This document shows, in pieces, positions 54,335 through 63,963 of a stretch of 64,000 nucleotides of DNA (position 1 is the stretch's first letter; every line of letters begins with the position of its first letter). The notes under the pieces were generated by a model. That model was not told the origin of the DNA. It searched no databases and worked only from the letters and a program-made list of their open reading frames with translations. Source of the stretch: Pseudomonas sp. NCCP-436 (GTDB lineage: Bacteria; Pseudomonadota; Gammaproteobacteria; Pseudomonadales; Pseudomonadaceae); contig NZ_BPLZ01000002.1 of the NCBI RefSeq assembly GCF_019656335.1, positions 1 to 64,000 of the forward strand, read 5' to 3'. A program made the position numbers and the translations under genes.

Positions 54335-55786
54335 TCAGACCAGTGGATCGCCGACGTGCAGGATTTTCATGGTGTTGGTGCCGCCGGTGCCGTGGTAGCT
54401 GTCGCCCTTGGTCAGGATCACCCAGTCGCCCGGCTTGACCACGCCGCGCTTGAGCAACTCGTCCACCGCTGCCTGGCTGACCTTGTTGGCCGGTAGTGCG
54501 GCAGGGTCGAAAGGCACGGTATAGACGCCGCGGAACAGGGCCACCCGGGCCTGAGCCTCGCGGTGCGGTGTGAAGGCGAAGATCGGGATAGCCGAGCGGA
54601 TGCGCGACATGATCAGCGGGCTGTAGCCGCTTTCGGTAAGGCTGATGATGGCCTTGACGCCCGGGAAGTGGTTGGCGGTGTACATGGTCGCCAGTGCTAC
54701 GCTCTCGTCACAGCGCTCGAAGGTACGGCCGATGCGGTGGCTGGACTTCTGGCTGGTCGGATGCTTCTCGGCACCCAGGCAGACGCGGGCCATGGCCTGT
54801 ATCGCCTCGACCGGGTATTCGCCGGCGGCGCTCTCGGCCGAAAGCATTACCGCGTCGGTGTAGTCCAGTGCAGCGTTGGCTACGTCGGAGACTTCGGCGC
54901 GGGTCGGCATCGGGCTATGGATCATCGACTCCATCATCTGGGTGGCGGTGATCACCGCTTTGTTCAGGCGACGGGCGTGGGCGATGATTTTCTTCTGGAT
55001 GCCAACCAGTTCGGCGTCACCGATTTCCACTGCAAGGTCGCCACGTGCCACCATCACTGCGTCGCTGGCGCGGATCAGGCCGTCGAGGGTTTCGTCATTG
55101 GCCACCGCCTCGGCCCGCTCGATTTTGGCCACCAGCCAGGCACTGCCGCCAGCCTCGGTAAGCAGACGGCGGGCGTATTCCATGTCGGCGGCATCGCGGG
55201 GAAAGGATACCGCGACGTAATCCAGCTCCATTTCTGCAGCGAGCTTGATATCGGCCTTGTCCTTGTCGGTCAGTGCTGGTGCGGTGAGCCCGCCGCCGCG
55301 ACGGTTGATGCCCTTGTTGTCGGACAGCGGGCCGCCGATCAGTACACGGCAGTGCAGCTCATCAGCGCCCTTGAGTTCGACTCGCATGACCACGCGGCCG
55401 TCGTCCAGCAGCAACTCGTCGCCGACGTCGCAATCCTGAATCAGCGCCGGGTAGTCGATGCCCACCACTTCCTGGGTGCCGGCAGTGCGCGAATGACTGG
55501 AGGACAGACGGAAGAGATCGCCTTCCTTGAGTTCGATGCGCTTGTTCTCGAACTTGGCGATGCGAATCTTCGGTCCCTGCAGGTCGCCAAGCAGGGCCAC
55601 GTGGCGACCATGCTTGGCAGCCAGCTCGCGAACCAGCGCTGCACGTGCCTTATGGTCATCCGGCGTGCCGTGGGAAAAGTTCAGACGGGCCACGTCCAGG
55701 CCAGCGAGGATCAGTTGCTCCAGCACCTCCGGCGAGTTGCTTGCCGGGCCCAGGGTGGCGACGATTTTGGTGCGACGAAAGGTCAT
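54335..55786 (-). CDS. pykA: Pyruvate kinase
   Basis: A 483-residue enzyme. RTKIVATLGPASNSPEVLEQ begins the barrel, the active-site lysine is in LVAKIERAEAVAN, and MVARGDLAVEIG and ATQMMESMIHSPMPTRAE are metal and substrate regions. It makes pyruvate and ATP from phosphoenolpyruvate. The neighbour is a universal stress protein gene on the same strand, the order found at PA4329-PA4328. Confidence 0.97.
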   Translation of the reverse strand: MTFRRTKIVATLGPASNSPEVLEQLILAGLDVARLNFSHGTPDDHKARAALVRELAAKHGRHVALLGDLQGPKIRIAKFENKRIELKEGDLFRLSSSHSRTAGTQEVVGIDYPALIQDCDVGDELLLDDGRVVMRVELKGADELHCRVLIGGPLSDNKGINRRGGGLTAPALTDKDKADIKLAAEMELDYVAVSFPRDAADMEYARRLLTEAGGSAWLVAKIERAEAVANDETLDGLIRASDAVMVARGDLAVEIGDAELVGIQKKIIAHARRLNKAVITATQMMESMIHSPMPTRAEVSDVANAALDYTDAVMLSAESAAGEYPVEAIQAMARVCLGAEKHPTSQKSSHRIGRTFERCDESVALATMYTANHFPGVKAIISLTESGYSPLIMSRIRSAIPIFAFTPHREAQARVALFRGVYTVPFDPAALPANKVSQAAVDELLKRGVVKPGDWVILTKGDSYHGTGGTNTMKILHVGDPLV

Positions 55787-55857
55787 GCGCGAACTCCCTA
55801 CTGAACAATGTCGCGCAGGCTACTACGGCCTTTTGCTGTAGTCATTTTTACTGGCCA

Positions 55858-56766
55858 CTACTCTTTGTCGTCCGGTTTGATCACCAGCAAATCGCACTCG
55901 ACCCGCTCCAGTACCCGTTCGGCGGTATGGCCAAGCAGCAGGCTCTCGAGATGTCCGCGGGCGATGGCGCCCATCACCAGTAGATCCACATCCTGTTCAC
56001 GGACGAAGTGGGGAATGACCTCCTCGGCGAAGCCCTCCAGCAGGTGGGTTCGGTTGACGTCGATACTGTGTTCAGCGAGCAGGCACTCGAAGGCCTGGCG
56101 GTGCTGTTGGCTGGAACTGAGCTGGTAGTCCTCGTATTCCCGGGCCATCTCCGCGTCGAACATCAGCGAGCGCGGGAGCGGTGCGTGGGCATGCAGGTAG
56201 TCGGCCTGCAGACCGAGCAGGGCCTGCAGGCCCTGGCTGGTGCGAATCAGTTGATGATCCAGCGCGGCCGGTTTGTCTGCACTGTGCAGAGGATCCAGTG
56301 CGGCGCACAGACGGCGGCCATTCCAGTTACGGTCGTTGGCCAGCCACAGCGGAACGGGACTGCGCCGGATCAGTTGCCAACTGGTGTCGCTAAGCAGCAG
56401 GCGGCGTAGAGCGCCTGCCGGATGAAAGGTCTTGAACAGTACATCCGGCTGAAGCACGGCGACTCGGTCCAGGATTTCCTGGTGGGCGCGTTTGGCCCAG
56501 CGTACTTCCAGCGAGATCGCCAGGCCCTCTTCGCGCAGAGGGTCGACACTGGCCGAAAGCGCTTCGTGGCTTTGCAACAGCATCGCCTCGCGGGCCTGGC
56601 TGAGCAGGCGGTGATCAAGCAGGCCGGCTTCCAGACCGGGATGGTAGTCCACCTGCAGCAAGTGCAGTACGGCGCCAGTTTTACGCGCCACCTCGGCGGC
56701 ACGCTGAAGGGCAAGTTGTTGTTCATGCTCAGGGTCGATGACGACCAGTAGGGTGCAGAGTTTCAT
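55858..56766 (-). CDS. Tandem universal stress protein (UspE-like)
   Basis: A 302-residue protein with two Usp domains. The first begins LCTLLVVIDPEHEQQLALQRA. The second ends with DLLVMGAIARGHLESLLLGHTAERVLERVECDLL (in part: GAIARGHLESLLLGHTAERV), which has the G-x2-G-x9-G(S/T) type ATP-binding signature. Such proteins are induced by stress or anaerobic growth. The first domain lacks this signature. It lies upstream of pyruvate kinase on the same strand. Confidence 0.92.
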   Translation of the reverse strand: MKLCTLLVVIDPEHEQQLALQRAAEVARKTGAVLHLLQVDYHPGLEAGLLDHRLLSQAREAMLLQSHEALSASVDPLREEGLAISLEVRWAKRAHQEILDRVAVLQPDVLFKTFHPAGALRRLLLSDTSWQLIRRSPVPLWLANDRNWNGRRLCAALDPLHSADKPAALDHQLIRTSQGLQALLGLQADYLHAHAPLPRSLMFDAEMAREYEDYQLSSSQQHRQAFECLLAEHSIDVNRTHLLEGFAEEVIPHFVREQDVDLLVMGAIARGHLESLLLGHTAERVLERVECDLLVIKPDDKE

Positions 56767-56904
56767 GCCAATGCCTTCGTCCGGGAGTCGGTTGTTGCAT
56801 TACAGACCATAATCGCTGCCGAAGCCTTGATATGCGTCAGCCCGCAGCGGGTCTTTCAGTTTTCCGGCCTTTGGTCGATACATTGCGCAACGGAGGAACT
56901 ATCC

Positions 56905-57276
56905 ATGCGAATGCTGATTGCCCTGACCGTGGCTCTTGTCGCTACGGGCTGTACCCGTTGGTCGCTCGACCATCATCTGAACAATGCGTACCGGGCCTAT
57001 CACGAGGGGGACTGTGCGCGGGTTGCGTTGGAATTGTCACAGGCCGAGCGCAAGAGTCGCTCGCGCAGCTACCTGCAGCCGGAGATCTCGCTGCTGCGCG
57101 GCCAGTGCCTGGAGCGCGAGAGTTTGTTCGTCGACGCAGCGCAGACTTACCAGTACATCGTTGCTCACTATCCGACCAGCGAGTACGCCTATCGCGCCCG
57201 GGCGCGTCTGCAGACCCTGGAGCTGCTGGGGCACTACCGGCCGGTGCCGGCCAAGGCCGAGCCTGCCGCATTGTGA
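56905..57276 (+). CDS. TPR-like lipoprotein
   Basis: A 123-residue protein with a lipoprotein signal, MRMLIALTVALVATGCTRWS, in which the lipobox cysteine is residue 16. The mature part is helical and TPR/Sel1-like, with DAAQTYQYIVAHYPTSEYAYRAR as the clearest repeat. The frame is open from 56827, but only the ATG at 56905 gives a proper signal. AACGGAGGAAC lies in front of it. Function is unknown; it is followed by a DUF4124 gene. Confidence 0.82.
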   Translation: MRMLIALTVALVATGCTRWSLDHHLNNAYRAYHEGDCARVALELSQAERKSRSRSYLQPEISLLRGQCLERESLFVDAAQTYQYIVAHYPTSEYAYRARARLQTLELLGHYRPVPAKAEPAAL

Positions 57277-57326
57277 GCTGACACCATGAGAGATAAGCTG
57301 GTGCCCGCCTATCAGGGAGGAAGGAC

Positions 57327-57749
57327 ATGCGTGCGCTTTTCTTGCTTATCACTTTGCTGCCGGGGCTGGCAGTTGCCGAGATCTACCGCTGGACCGACGA
57401 GCAGGGCCGGGTGCACTTCGGTCAGCGGCCTGTGGCTGGTGCCGAACAGGTTCAGGTCAGACCGCAGGTAGTCGAACGCGACGAGCATACCCGTGAACGT
57501 GAGGCGCGCAGTCAGCGCCTGCACGAGGCGCGGCGTGAAGAGCAACTGCAGGCCGAGGCTGCAGCCGCCGAATTGCGCGGGGCGCGGGCACACGAGTGCG
57601 ATGAACTGCGCCGTCGCCTGGCGCGGATTGCAGAAGGCTACAGTTATTTCAGAATTGGTGCCGATGGCGAGCGGATTTACTACAGCGACGAGGAAACCGA
57701 CTCCGCCCGTCGCCAACTGCGCGAACGGATTGCCCGGCGCTGTTCCTGA
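57327..57749 (+). CDS. DUF4124-domain secreted protein
   Basis: A 140-residue protein with a signal peptide (MRALFLLITLLPGLAVA) and a DUF4124 domain, EIYRWTDEQGRVHFGQRPV. A long arginine- and glutamate-rich helix follows, and YSYFRIGADGERIYYSDEET is near the end. DUF4124 proteins are common in the periplasm of gamma-proteobacteria with no assigned role. AGGGAGGAAGGAC precedes the ATG. The lipoprotein gene is 50 bases upstream. Confidence 0.88.
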   Translation: MRALFLLITLLPGLAVAEIYRWTDEQGRVHFGQRPVAGAEQVQVRPQVVERDEHTREREARSQRLHEARREEQLQAEAAAAELRGARAHECDELRRRLARIAEGYSYFRIGADGERIYYSDEETDSARRQLRERIARRCS

Positions 57750-57797
57750 GCTGCGCTGGCAGAGATGGCGAGCGCATGCTATGCGCCCTGTGCATCT

Positions 57798-58601
57798 TTA
57801 ATGCAGCGAAGGAGTCTGCGGTAGGGCACGCAGGCGCTGGCTCAACTGCAGCCGCAGACTGTCCTGTTCACACAGTAGCAATGCGTGCTCCAGGTCGTAG
57901 CGTTCGCCCTGTGGACAGTCGAGCCGGCGGTAGATGTCTGCCCGGGCCAGGTGATCGTGCGGATTCGCCGGGCCGAGTTGCAACACCCGTTCGGCATCCT
58001 TGAGCGCAGCCAGCAGCGCGTCCTGCCTCAGATGCAGGGCCAGCAGGTTGCGTGACAGTTTCTGCAGGATATCCACTGCGCCGGCCGTTTTCAGGTGCTC
58101 GGCAGTAAGGGTGATGTCGCTCGTCTGCTGGCGTTGCAGCAGCGCCAGGCAATCGCGGGGGTAGAGCCGGCGCCCGCCACAGGGATCGAGCAGATGATCG
58201 GCGCCGGGCACGCGCAGCAGAAAGTAGCCGGGGAAGTTGACTCCTTGCAGGGGAATTTCCAGCATTCGTGCCAGCTCCATGGCGATCAGGGCTAGGCTCA
58301 ATGGTTGTCCGCAACGATGGCGCAGTACTTGGTGAAGCAGGGCATGGCGCGGGCGTGTCGGGCCTTCGCCGTCCTGGCGAAAGCCCAGCTCGCTCAAGCG
58401 GCGTAGCAGAGGTTGTGCCAGTTCACGGGCGGGAAGTGACGGGAGGCTGGCGGCAAGCTGCTGGCGCAGATCGTTCAGGCTGGCGATTGATTCGCCAGGC
58501 TGTAGCTGTTCGTCATGTTCGGCGGCTATCCACAGCGCGGCTTCGAACAGGGCTGGTGGATGGCGATAAAGGCACTGCAGGCAGGCTTGGCGTGGATTCA
58601 T
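57798..58601 (-). CDS. SirB1-family protein
   Basis: A 267-residue protein of the SirB1 type, with a transglutaminase-like core (VLRHRCGQPLSLALIAMELARML and GVNFPGYFLLRVPG, DPCGGRRLYPRDCL) and a TPR-like C-terminal part (LARADIYRRLDCPQGERYDLEHAL, in part). SirB1 proteins are widespread and of uncertain function. The ATG at 58601 was preferred to the start of the longer frame at 58745, which has no family match. Confidence 0.87.
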   Translation of the reverse strand: MNPRQACLQCLYRHPPALFEAALWIAAEHDEQLQPGESIASLNDLRQQLAASLPSLPARELAQPLLRRLSELGFRQDGEGPTRPRHALLHQVLRHRCGQPLSLALIAMELARMLEIPLQGVNFPGYFLLRVPGADHLLDPCGGRRLYPRDCLALLQRQQTSDITLTAEHLKTAGAVDILQKLSRNLLALHLRQDALLAALKDAERVLQLGPANPHDHLARADIYRRLDCPQGERYDLEHALLLCEQDSLRLQLSQRLRALPQTPSLH

Positions 58602-58979
58602 CGCGTTCTCCGGTGGCTGTTGATCTTGTAGTCTCTGGTTTGTCTGTCGTCCAGTGCAGTGCCTTTGTGCGAATACAACAGTCAACTCAGAGCAGCCATG
58701 TGTAGCCTGTTGGCCTCGTACCAGTTGGGCGTGCGGACAGGTCATGGGGAATACGAGGAAAGACGCTTGGGGAGGGGCGATGGAGTGCTGGTATGGCTGT
58801 CAGGGGGCTGAGTGTTGCCGAATCTTCCGCTGCAGCTAGTGGTGCAGGAAGCCATCATCGTGGCCTGTTTCAATATGCGCGTTCGCACTGGATCATGGCA
58901 GGCTCCCGCATTGTGCGACAACGTCGCACTTGGCGCCGATTGCGTCGTGGATTAGCGTGAGGCCTTCGGAGGGACAATC
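58602..58979. other. Intergenic region between sirB1 and a small gene
   Basis: These 378 bases hold no convincing gene. A frame at 58654-58839 encodes a cysteine- and tryptophan-rich peptide unlike any protein and was rejected. GGAGGG lies just before the TTG start at 58980. I see no strong promoter, RNA or repeat. Confidence 0.45.
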
Positions 58980-59216
58980 TTGGACTATTTCATCATCGTC
59001 GTTACCACGGCTGCCGGTCTGTACTTCCACTGGTGGCTGTTTCGGCGCATCCGCCAGTGGAGCGACCGTGACCTGGCGCTGTCGATGGCCGGTGCGGATG
59101 CCGGCAAGCGCAGCTTCATGCTGGAGCAACTGGCCCGGGCGCAGCAAGAAGGCGTCCGCCGGCGTGATCTGCCCGCCTGGCTGGAGCGGGTCGCTGCGCA
59201 ATACCAGGCTGACTGA
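58980..59216 (+). CDS. Small membrane-anchored hypothetical protein
   Basis: A 78-residue protein with one N-terminal transmembrane helix (DYFIIVVTTAAGLYFHWWLF) and a soluble, charged helical part ending RRDLPAWLERVAAQYQAD. The start is a TTG with GGAGGG 10 bases upstream. I recognise no family name, but the compact, regular form and codon use match a real chromosomal gene. Confidence 0.65.
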   Translation: MDYFIIVVTTAAGLYFHWWLFRRIRQWSDRDLALSMAGADAGKRSFMLEQLARAQQEGVRRRDLPAWLERVAAQYQAD

Positions 59217-59239
59217 ACGAACGCCGGTCACGCGGCGCT

Positions 59240-59500
59240 TCACTCGGTCGTTGCTATCTCCAACTCGCCCAGGGCGTCAGGCTGGCTCCTGAACGCCCTG
59301 GCGAACACCTCGCGATTCTTGGCCATGAAAATGCCCAATTCTTCGCCCTGCTCCTCGGACAAGGTAGGCACCGCCTTATGCAGAACTTCGCTGAGGCGCT
59401 CGGCTAGCTCAAGCATCTTGTCGTGACGGTCGGCTTCGGCCTTATCCATGAACAGTCGCTCCGGATCGCGACTGCTGCGGTACACCACTTCGACGGCCAT
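59240..59500 (-). CDS. yebG: YebG-family SOS-induced protein
   Basis: An 86-residue protein starting MAVEVVYRSSRDPERLFMDK, the usual YebG opening (VVYR-x-G/S-x-E-x-MTF type), followed by an acidic helical part. YebG is a damage-inducible protein of unknown activity in E. coli. A perfect CTG-N10-CAG LexA site lies 33 bases before the start, which supports the call. Confidence 0.85.
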   Translation of the reverse strand: MAVEVVYRSSRDPERLFMDKAEADRHDKMLELAERLSEVLHKAVPTLSEEQGEELGIFMAKNREVFARAFRSQPDALGELEIATTE

Positions 59501-59532
59501 TCATCACCTCGTATGCCTTCATGTTGATTGTG

Positions 59533-59548
59533 CTGGATATTTATACAG
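59533..59548. promoter_or_regulatory. LexA (SOS) box upstream of yebG
   Basis: The sequence CTGGATATTTATACAG has the LexA form CTG-N10-CAG with an AT-rich centre. It is 32 to 48 bases upstream of the yebG ATG. Confidence 0.85.
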
Positions 59549-59738
59549 TATTCGCGAGAATATAGAACTCTCCGGCATTTTGCCAGTGGCGCACTGGAAA
59601 ACATCGTCAAGACTTGGCTGCCTGTGGCCATTCGCCACAGTTGACGGTCGTTTTGCAACCCATTCTTTTCCTGCATGATCGGTGGCTTGCGCCGACGACT
59701 GCTGTCGGTCTGCCATCTCGTTCTAGGGGGAGAGCAAC

Positions 59739-60236
59739 GTGTTGAATAGGATCGAGCGCCTGCGGATTAACATGCATGGCCTGGCAGAGTCCCTGGGGAA
59801 TCTGCTGATGGAGGCCTTTCACTACCTGGCGCTGTTTGCCATTGGCGCGATTACGGCCTGGGCCGGGGTGGTGGCCTTCTGCGGCATGTTGGAGAAGGGC
59901 CACATTACGGTGGACGACGTGCTGCTGCTGTTCATCTACCTGGAGTTGGCAGCGATGGTGGGGATTTATTTCAAGACCAACCACATGCCGATCCGCTTCA
60001 TGATCTATGTGGCCATCACCGCCCTGACCCGTCTGCTGATCTCTGACATTTCCCACACTCACAAGCCTGGCTGGGGTGTGGTGATGGTCTCTGGGGCGAT
60101 TCTGCTGCTGGCGCTGGCGATTCTGGTCGTGCGTTATGCCTCGTCGCGCTTTCCGGCGGTAGCCGGACCGGATCCGCGCAGCCGGGCGCGTAACCGTGAA
60201 GAGGCAGAGTCCGAGCGCGACGACACCGTAGAGTGA
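59739..60236 (+). CDS. psiE: PsiE-family phosphate-starvation-inducible membrane protein
   Basis: A 165-residue protein with four transmembrane segments. The conserved part is FIYLELAAMVGIYFKTNHMPIRFMIYVAITALTR (in part: LELAAMVGIYF, NHMPIRFMIYVAITALTR), typical of PsiE. The C-terminal 30 residues are charged. The start is a GTG at 59739 with AGGGGGAGAG in front. PsiE is induced on phosphate starvation in E. coli; its function is unknown. Confidence 0.88.
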   Translation: MLNRIERLRINMHGLAESLGNLLMEAFHYLALFAIGAITAWAGVVAFCGMLEKGHITVDDVLLLFIYLELAAMVGIYFKTNHMPIRFMIYVAITALTRLLISDISHTHKPGWGVVMVSGAILLLALAILVVRYASSRFPAVAGPDPRSRARNREEAESERDDTVE

Positions 60237-60245
60237 CGGGCGCGC

Positions 60246-62876
60246 TCAGTCCAGTGGAGCGAACAGGGCGGCCAGATCGGATTCGTCCAGTTGCCATTGC
60301 ACCTGGCTGCCGCCTTCGAGTACGCCTTGGGCCAGGCCGGCCTTGGCTCGTTGCAGTTGCTGAATCTTCTCTTCGACGCTGCCTCGGGCGATGAGCCGAT
60401 AGACGAATACCGGTTTGTCCTGGCCGATACGGTAGGCGCGGTCGCTGGCCTGGGCCTCGGCGGCCGGGTTCCACCAGGGGTCGAAGTGGATCACGGTATC
60501 GGCGGCGGTGAGGTTCAGGCCGCTGCCGCCGGCCTTGAGACTGATCAGAAACACCGGAAATTCGCCGGCCTGAAAACGTTGCACTGGGGTGCGCCGATCA
60601 CGGGTGCTGCCGGTCAGCTTGGCGTAGCCGATACCTCTGACCTGCAGCTCTTGTTCGATCAGCTCCAGCATCGAGGTGAACTGCGAGAACAGCAGTACCC
60701 GCCGACCTTCTTCGAGCAGTTCTTCCAGCATGCCGAGCAGGGTGTTGAGCTTGCCCGAGTCGGTAGCCGTCAGGCGGGTGTCCTCTTCGTCAAGCAGGCG
60801 CAGGTCGCAGCAACTCTGGCGCAGCCTCAGCAGTGCTTCAAGGATGACGATATGACTGCGTGCCAGCCCCTGGCGGGCGATTTCCTCGCGCACCTTGCGA
60901 TCCATGGCCAGGCGCAGAGTCTCGTAGCGGTCGCGTTGTAGCTGGGTCAGGTCGACCCACTGAGTGATTTCGGTTTTCGGCGGCAGTTCGCTGGCGACCT
61001 GTTCCTTGCTGCGGCGCAGCAGGAAGGGACGAATGCGGCCGTTGAGGTGGGTCAGACGATGGGCATCGGAATGCTTCTCGATGGGGGTGCGGTAGTTGCG
61101 GGTGAAGCTCTTGGCGTCACCCAGCCAGCCGGGCATGAGGAAGTGGAACAGTGACCATAGCTCGCCCAGATGGTTTTCCAGCGGTGTGCCGGTCAGGCAT
61201 AGACGCAGATCCGCGTTGATCTGTGTGGCTGCGCTAGCGGCCTTGCTACGCGGATTCTTGATGTTCTGCGCCTCGTCGAGAATCAGCAGGCGGAACTGCT
61301 GCTGGCCAAGGGCCTTGAGGTCGCGTGGCAGTAGGGCGTAGGTGGTGAGAATCAGGTCGTGATCGCCAATTTCGGCAAACAGCGGTTTGCGCTTGTTGCC
61401 GTGCAGAGCCAGTACGCGCAACTGCGGAGTGAAGCGCGCGGCCTCGTCCTGCCAGTTGGGAATCAGGCTGGTAGGCATGACGATCAGTGCCGGTCTGTCC
61501 AGACGTCCTGCCTGTTTCTCGCATAGGATGTGCGCCAGGGTCTGCAGGGTCTTGCCCAGACCCATGTCATCGGCCAGTACACCACCGACACGCAACTCGG
61601 CCAGAGTCTGCATCCAGTTCAGCCCCTGTAGCTGATAAGGACGCAGCTCGGCCTGCAGGCCCTGAGGGGCTGCAGGCTGCCGGTTGGACAGTTGCTGCAG
61701 ACGTTCGGCAAGGCCGCGCAGGGTCTCACCTCCCTGCCAGCGCAGCAGTGTGTCGCCGGTCAGTCCGGTCAGGCGTGCCGCATCGGCACGGCCGAGGCGC
61801 AGAGGCAGGTGTTCCTCGCCGGGGTCACGAAAATACAGTTCACCAAGGGTGGCCAGTAATGGCTTGAGTCGGGCAAAGGGCAGCGCGAGGCGCTTGCCTC
61901 CCTGGGGCAGGCTGACCAGCAGGAAGTCCTCGTCTGGACGTTGGGCCAGCGCTTCAGGAGCCAGCAGCCAGGGCGTCCGGCGGATCGCCTGCAGCAGAAT
62001 CGGCAGCAGACTCAGGCGTTGGCCCTCGACTTCGATACCCAGTTCCAGGTCGAACCAGTTCTGTTGCGGATCCTCTTCGATCTGCGCGTACCAGTCGTCG
62101 ACTTCGGCCAGGTTGTAGTGGAAGTCCGGGTGGATGTGGATCTGCCAGCCCTCGGCGCGCAGGCGCGGAACCTGCTGCCTGACAAAGCTCAGCCAGTCCC
62201 GCTCGTGAGGCAGCTCAAAGGGCTCACCGGCCTCGGCTGGCAAGGCATCGCTCTGGCGTAGCGCAACCTGCAGACCCAGGCCTTCCAGACGCTTGCGCAG
62301 CTTGGATTCGGCGGCAGCATCGCGGATCAGGCGCAGGTTGGTGTGTTCGTCCAGGCGCTTGACCAGATCGCGGGCCGGCTTGCCGAAGACCCGGTGACCG
62401 GCATAGTCGAAGGCCAGTGCGGCGCGGTGCTGGGTTTGCTCCTGCATGCGCCCCCTGCGTGCATCGAACTGTACCCGAACCTGACTGCCGAGGCTGAGTA
62501 CGGCGGTAGGAGTAATACTCTCCAGGCGGGTTTCGGCCAGCGGCTGGCGCACTACGACGATTTCCGACAGGTCACTGCCGTCGCGTTGGCGTGCTTCCAG
62601 GGTGAGCAGTGCCGCCACCACATGCTTGCAGTTGAAGCCGACCGGGCAACTGCAATGACCGGTCACGCTCCACTTGCGTCCGTAGGGATGCAGGGTGATG
62701 CGCTGCTGGTAACTCACGTTGCCGGAGCCGCGACAGGTGGCCAGCAGACTGTTGTCGCGCAGTTTGAGCAGCTTGCTGCGCTGTTCCTCGGCATAGGCGA
62801 TGCCGCGGCGCAGGTCGCCGGCACCGAACTCGGAGCGCCAGTCATCTTGGCGAAGTTGGTGGATATCCAGGGCCAT
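60246..62876 (-). CDS. SNF2-family helicase with SWIM zinc finger
   Basis: An 876-residue protein. A SWIM zinc finger (CSCPVGFNCKHVVAALL) lies near residue 75. An uncharacterised N-terminal part continues to about 410. The SNF2 ATPase follows, with GVLADDMGLGKTLQTLAHIL as Walker A, LILDEAQNIKN as the DEAQ box, and QASDRAYRIGQDKPVFVYRL as motif VI. Proteins of this form move on double-stranded DNA; in bacteria their target is mostly unknown. The gene is convergent with psiE, nine bases apart. Confidence 0.93.
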   Translation of the reverse strand: MALDIHQLRQDDWRSEFGAGDLRRGIAYAEEQRSKLLKLRDNSLLATCRGSGNVSYQQRITLHPYGRKWSVTGHCSCPVGFNCKHVVAALLTLEARQRDGSDLSEIVVVRQPLAETRLESITPTAVLSLGSQVRVQFDARRGRMQEQTQHRAALAFDYAGHRVFGKPARDLVKRLDEHTNLRLIRDAAAESKLRKRLEGLGLQVALRQSDALPAEAGEPFELPHERDWLSFVRQQVPRLRAEGWQIHIHPDFHYNLAEVDDWYAQIEEDPQQNWFDLELGIEVEGQRLSLLPILLQAIRRTPWLLAPEALAQRPDEDFLLVSLPQGGKRLALPFARLKPLLATLGELYFRDPGEEHLPLRLGRADAARLTGLTGDTLLRWQGGETLRGLAERLQQLSNRQPAAPQGLQAELRPYQLQGLNWMQTLAELRVGGVLADDMGLGKTLQTLAHILCEKQAGRLDRPALIVMPTSLIPNWQDEAARFTPQLRVLALHGNKRKPLFAEIGDHDLILTTYALLPRDLKALGQQQFRLLILDEAQNIKNPRSKAASAATQINADLRLCLTGTPLENHLGELWSLFHFLMPGWLGDAKSFTRNYRTPIEKHSDAHRLTHLNGRIRPFLLRRSKEQVASELPPKTEITQWVDLTQLQRDRYETLRLAMDRKVREEIARQGLARSHIVILEALLRLRQSCCDLRLLDEEDTRLTATDSGKLNTLLGMLEELLEEGRRVLLFSQFTSMLELIEQELQVRGIGYAKLTGSTRDRRTPVQRFQAGEFPVFLISLKAGGSGLNLTAADTVIHFDPWWNPAAEAQASDRAYRIGQDKPVFVYRLIARGSVEEKIQQLQRAKAGLAQGVLEGGSQVQWQLDESDLAALFAPLD

Positions 62877-63075
62877 CAGTGAAGCCCCTGACGGAAATCT
62901 GATAGACGCATGACTGGGTCACGGCAATGCAAAACGGCGGATTTTCGCACAACTGCCTGGCAATTAGCAGGCTCGGGCAGACGCTTCGTATCGACAGCAG
63001 TTTGTGCGCAGGCAGAGGTGGCGGACTAGGTTCTGTATGAAGATTCGTTGAGCGCAGGCGCTTTTCGTACAGCGC

Positions 63076-63963
63076 CTAGCGAGTCGCCAGTGCCTGAAAT
63101 GCGGCGCGGTACTGGCCAGGCGTCGCGCTGAATGTCTGGCGGAAACGGTTGCTGAAGTGGCTGGCGCTGGCGAAACCGCAGGCCAGGGCAACCTCGCCAA
63201 GTGGCAATGGAGAGTGGCGCAGCAGTTGACAGGCCCGGGTCAGGCGTCGAGCCAACACGTAGCGATGGGGGGGTAGGCCGAAGCTGCTCTGGAACATGCG
63301 AGCGAAGTGGTATTCGGAGAGTGTGCAGAGCGCCGCCAGTTGACTCAGTGGCAGAGGGGTATCCAGATGTTGCTCGATAAACTCACATAGCCGTCGGCGC
63401 TGTTGTGGTGCCAGGCCGCCGCGCACGCGCAGTCCCTGGCGCTGCCCTGCCTGGGTCAGCAGGGCGTGGTTCAGCAGGTCGTGGGCCAGGCTGCTGGCCA
63501 GCAGACGCTCACCCGGCTCCTGCCAGTCGAGAGCGCAGAGCTGACGAAAGCGCGCAGCCTGAGCCGGATCCTCGAGAAAGGTTGCCTCGGCCAGTTGCAG
63601 GCTGCGTGGCTCCCGATCCAGCAGGGTTACGGTGGTCAGAGCGAACTGTTCTTCGTCCACGTAAAGGTGGGCCAGCTGAATGTCGCCGTTGATAACCCAG
63701 GCCGACTGATGTCCGGCAGGCAAGATGCATAGCCGATCCGGGGCGCCCTTGCGGCTCGGGTCGTCGCGGCGAAAGGTGCTGGTGCCGCCGCTAAGGTAGC
63801 AGGACAGTGTGTGGTGGTTGGGGGCCAGGTAGTCGCGTGCGTCATGGGTATTGCTCCAGCGCGCTACGTTCAGGCCGCTGCCCAGTTCGGCAAGGTTGTG
63901 CAGCCGCGCGTTGGCTGAGCGGCTCATGCTCTGAAATACCTGCAGATTCTCGAACGTCGCCAT
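63076..63963 (-). CDS. AraC-family transcriptional regulator
   Basis: A 295-residue protein with a cupin-like N-terminal sensor domain (residues about 25-150) and a C-terminal AraC double helix-turn-helix: LSQLAALCTLSEYHFARMF and LGEVALACGFASASHFSNRF, followed by GQYRAAF. No divergent target gene is visible, because the window ends 37 bases upstream of its start. The ATG at 63963 was chosen over a start seven codons further upstream. Confidence 0.92.
   Translation of the reverse strand: MATFENLQVFQSMSRSANARLHNLAELGSGLNVARWSNTHDARDYLAPNHHTLSCYLSGGTSTFRRDDPSRKGAPDRLCILPAGHQSAWVINGDIQLAHLYVDEEQFALTTVTLLDREPRSLQLAEATFLEDPAQAARFRQLCALDWQEPGERLLASSLAHDLLNHALLTQAGQRQGLRVRGGLAPQQRRRLCEFIEQHLDTPLPLSQLAALCTLSEYHFARMFQSSFGLPPHRYVLARRLTRACQLLRHSPLPLGEVALACGFASASHFSNRFRQTFSATPGQYRAAFQALATR

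Noticed and set aside
58654-58839. A 61-codon open frame between sirB1 and the small membrane protein gene
   Set aside because: The product is rich in cysteine and tryptophan without pattern, and no start signal is visible.
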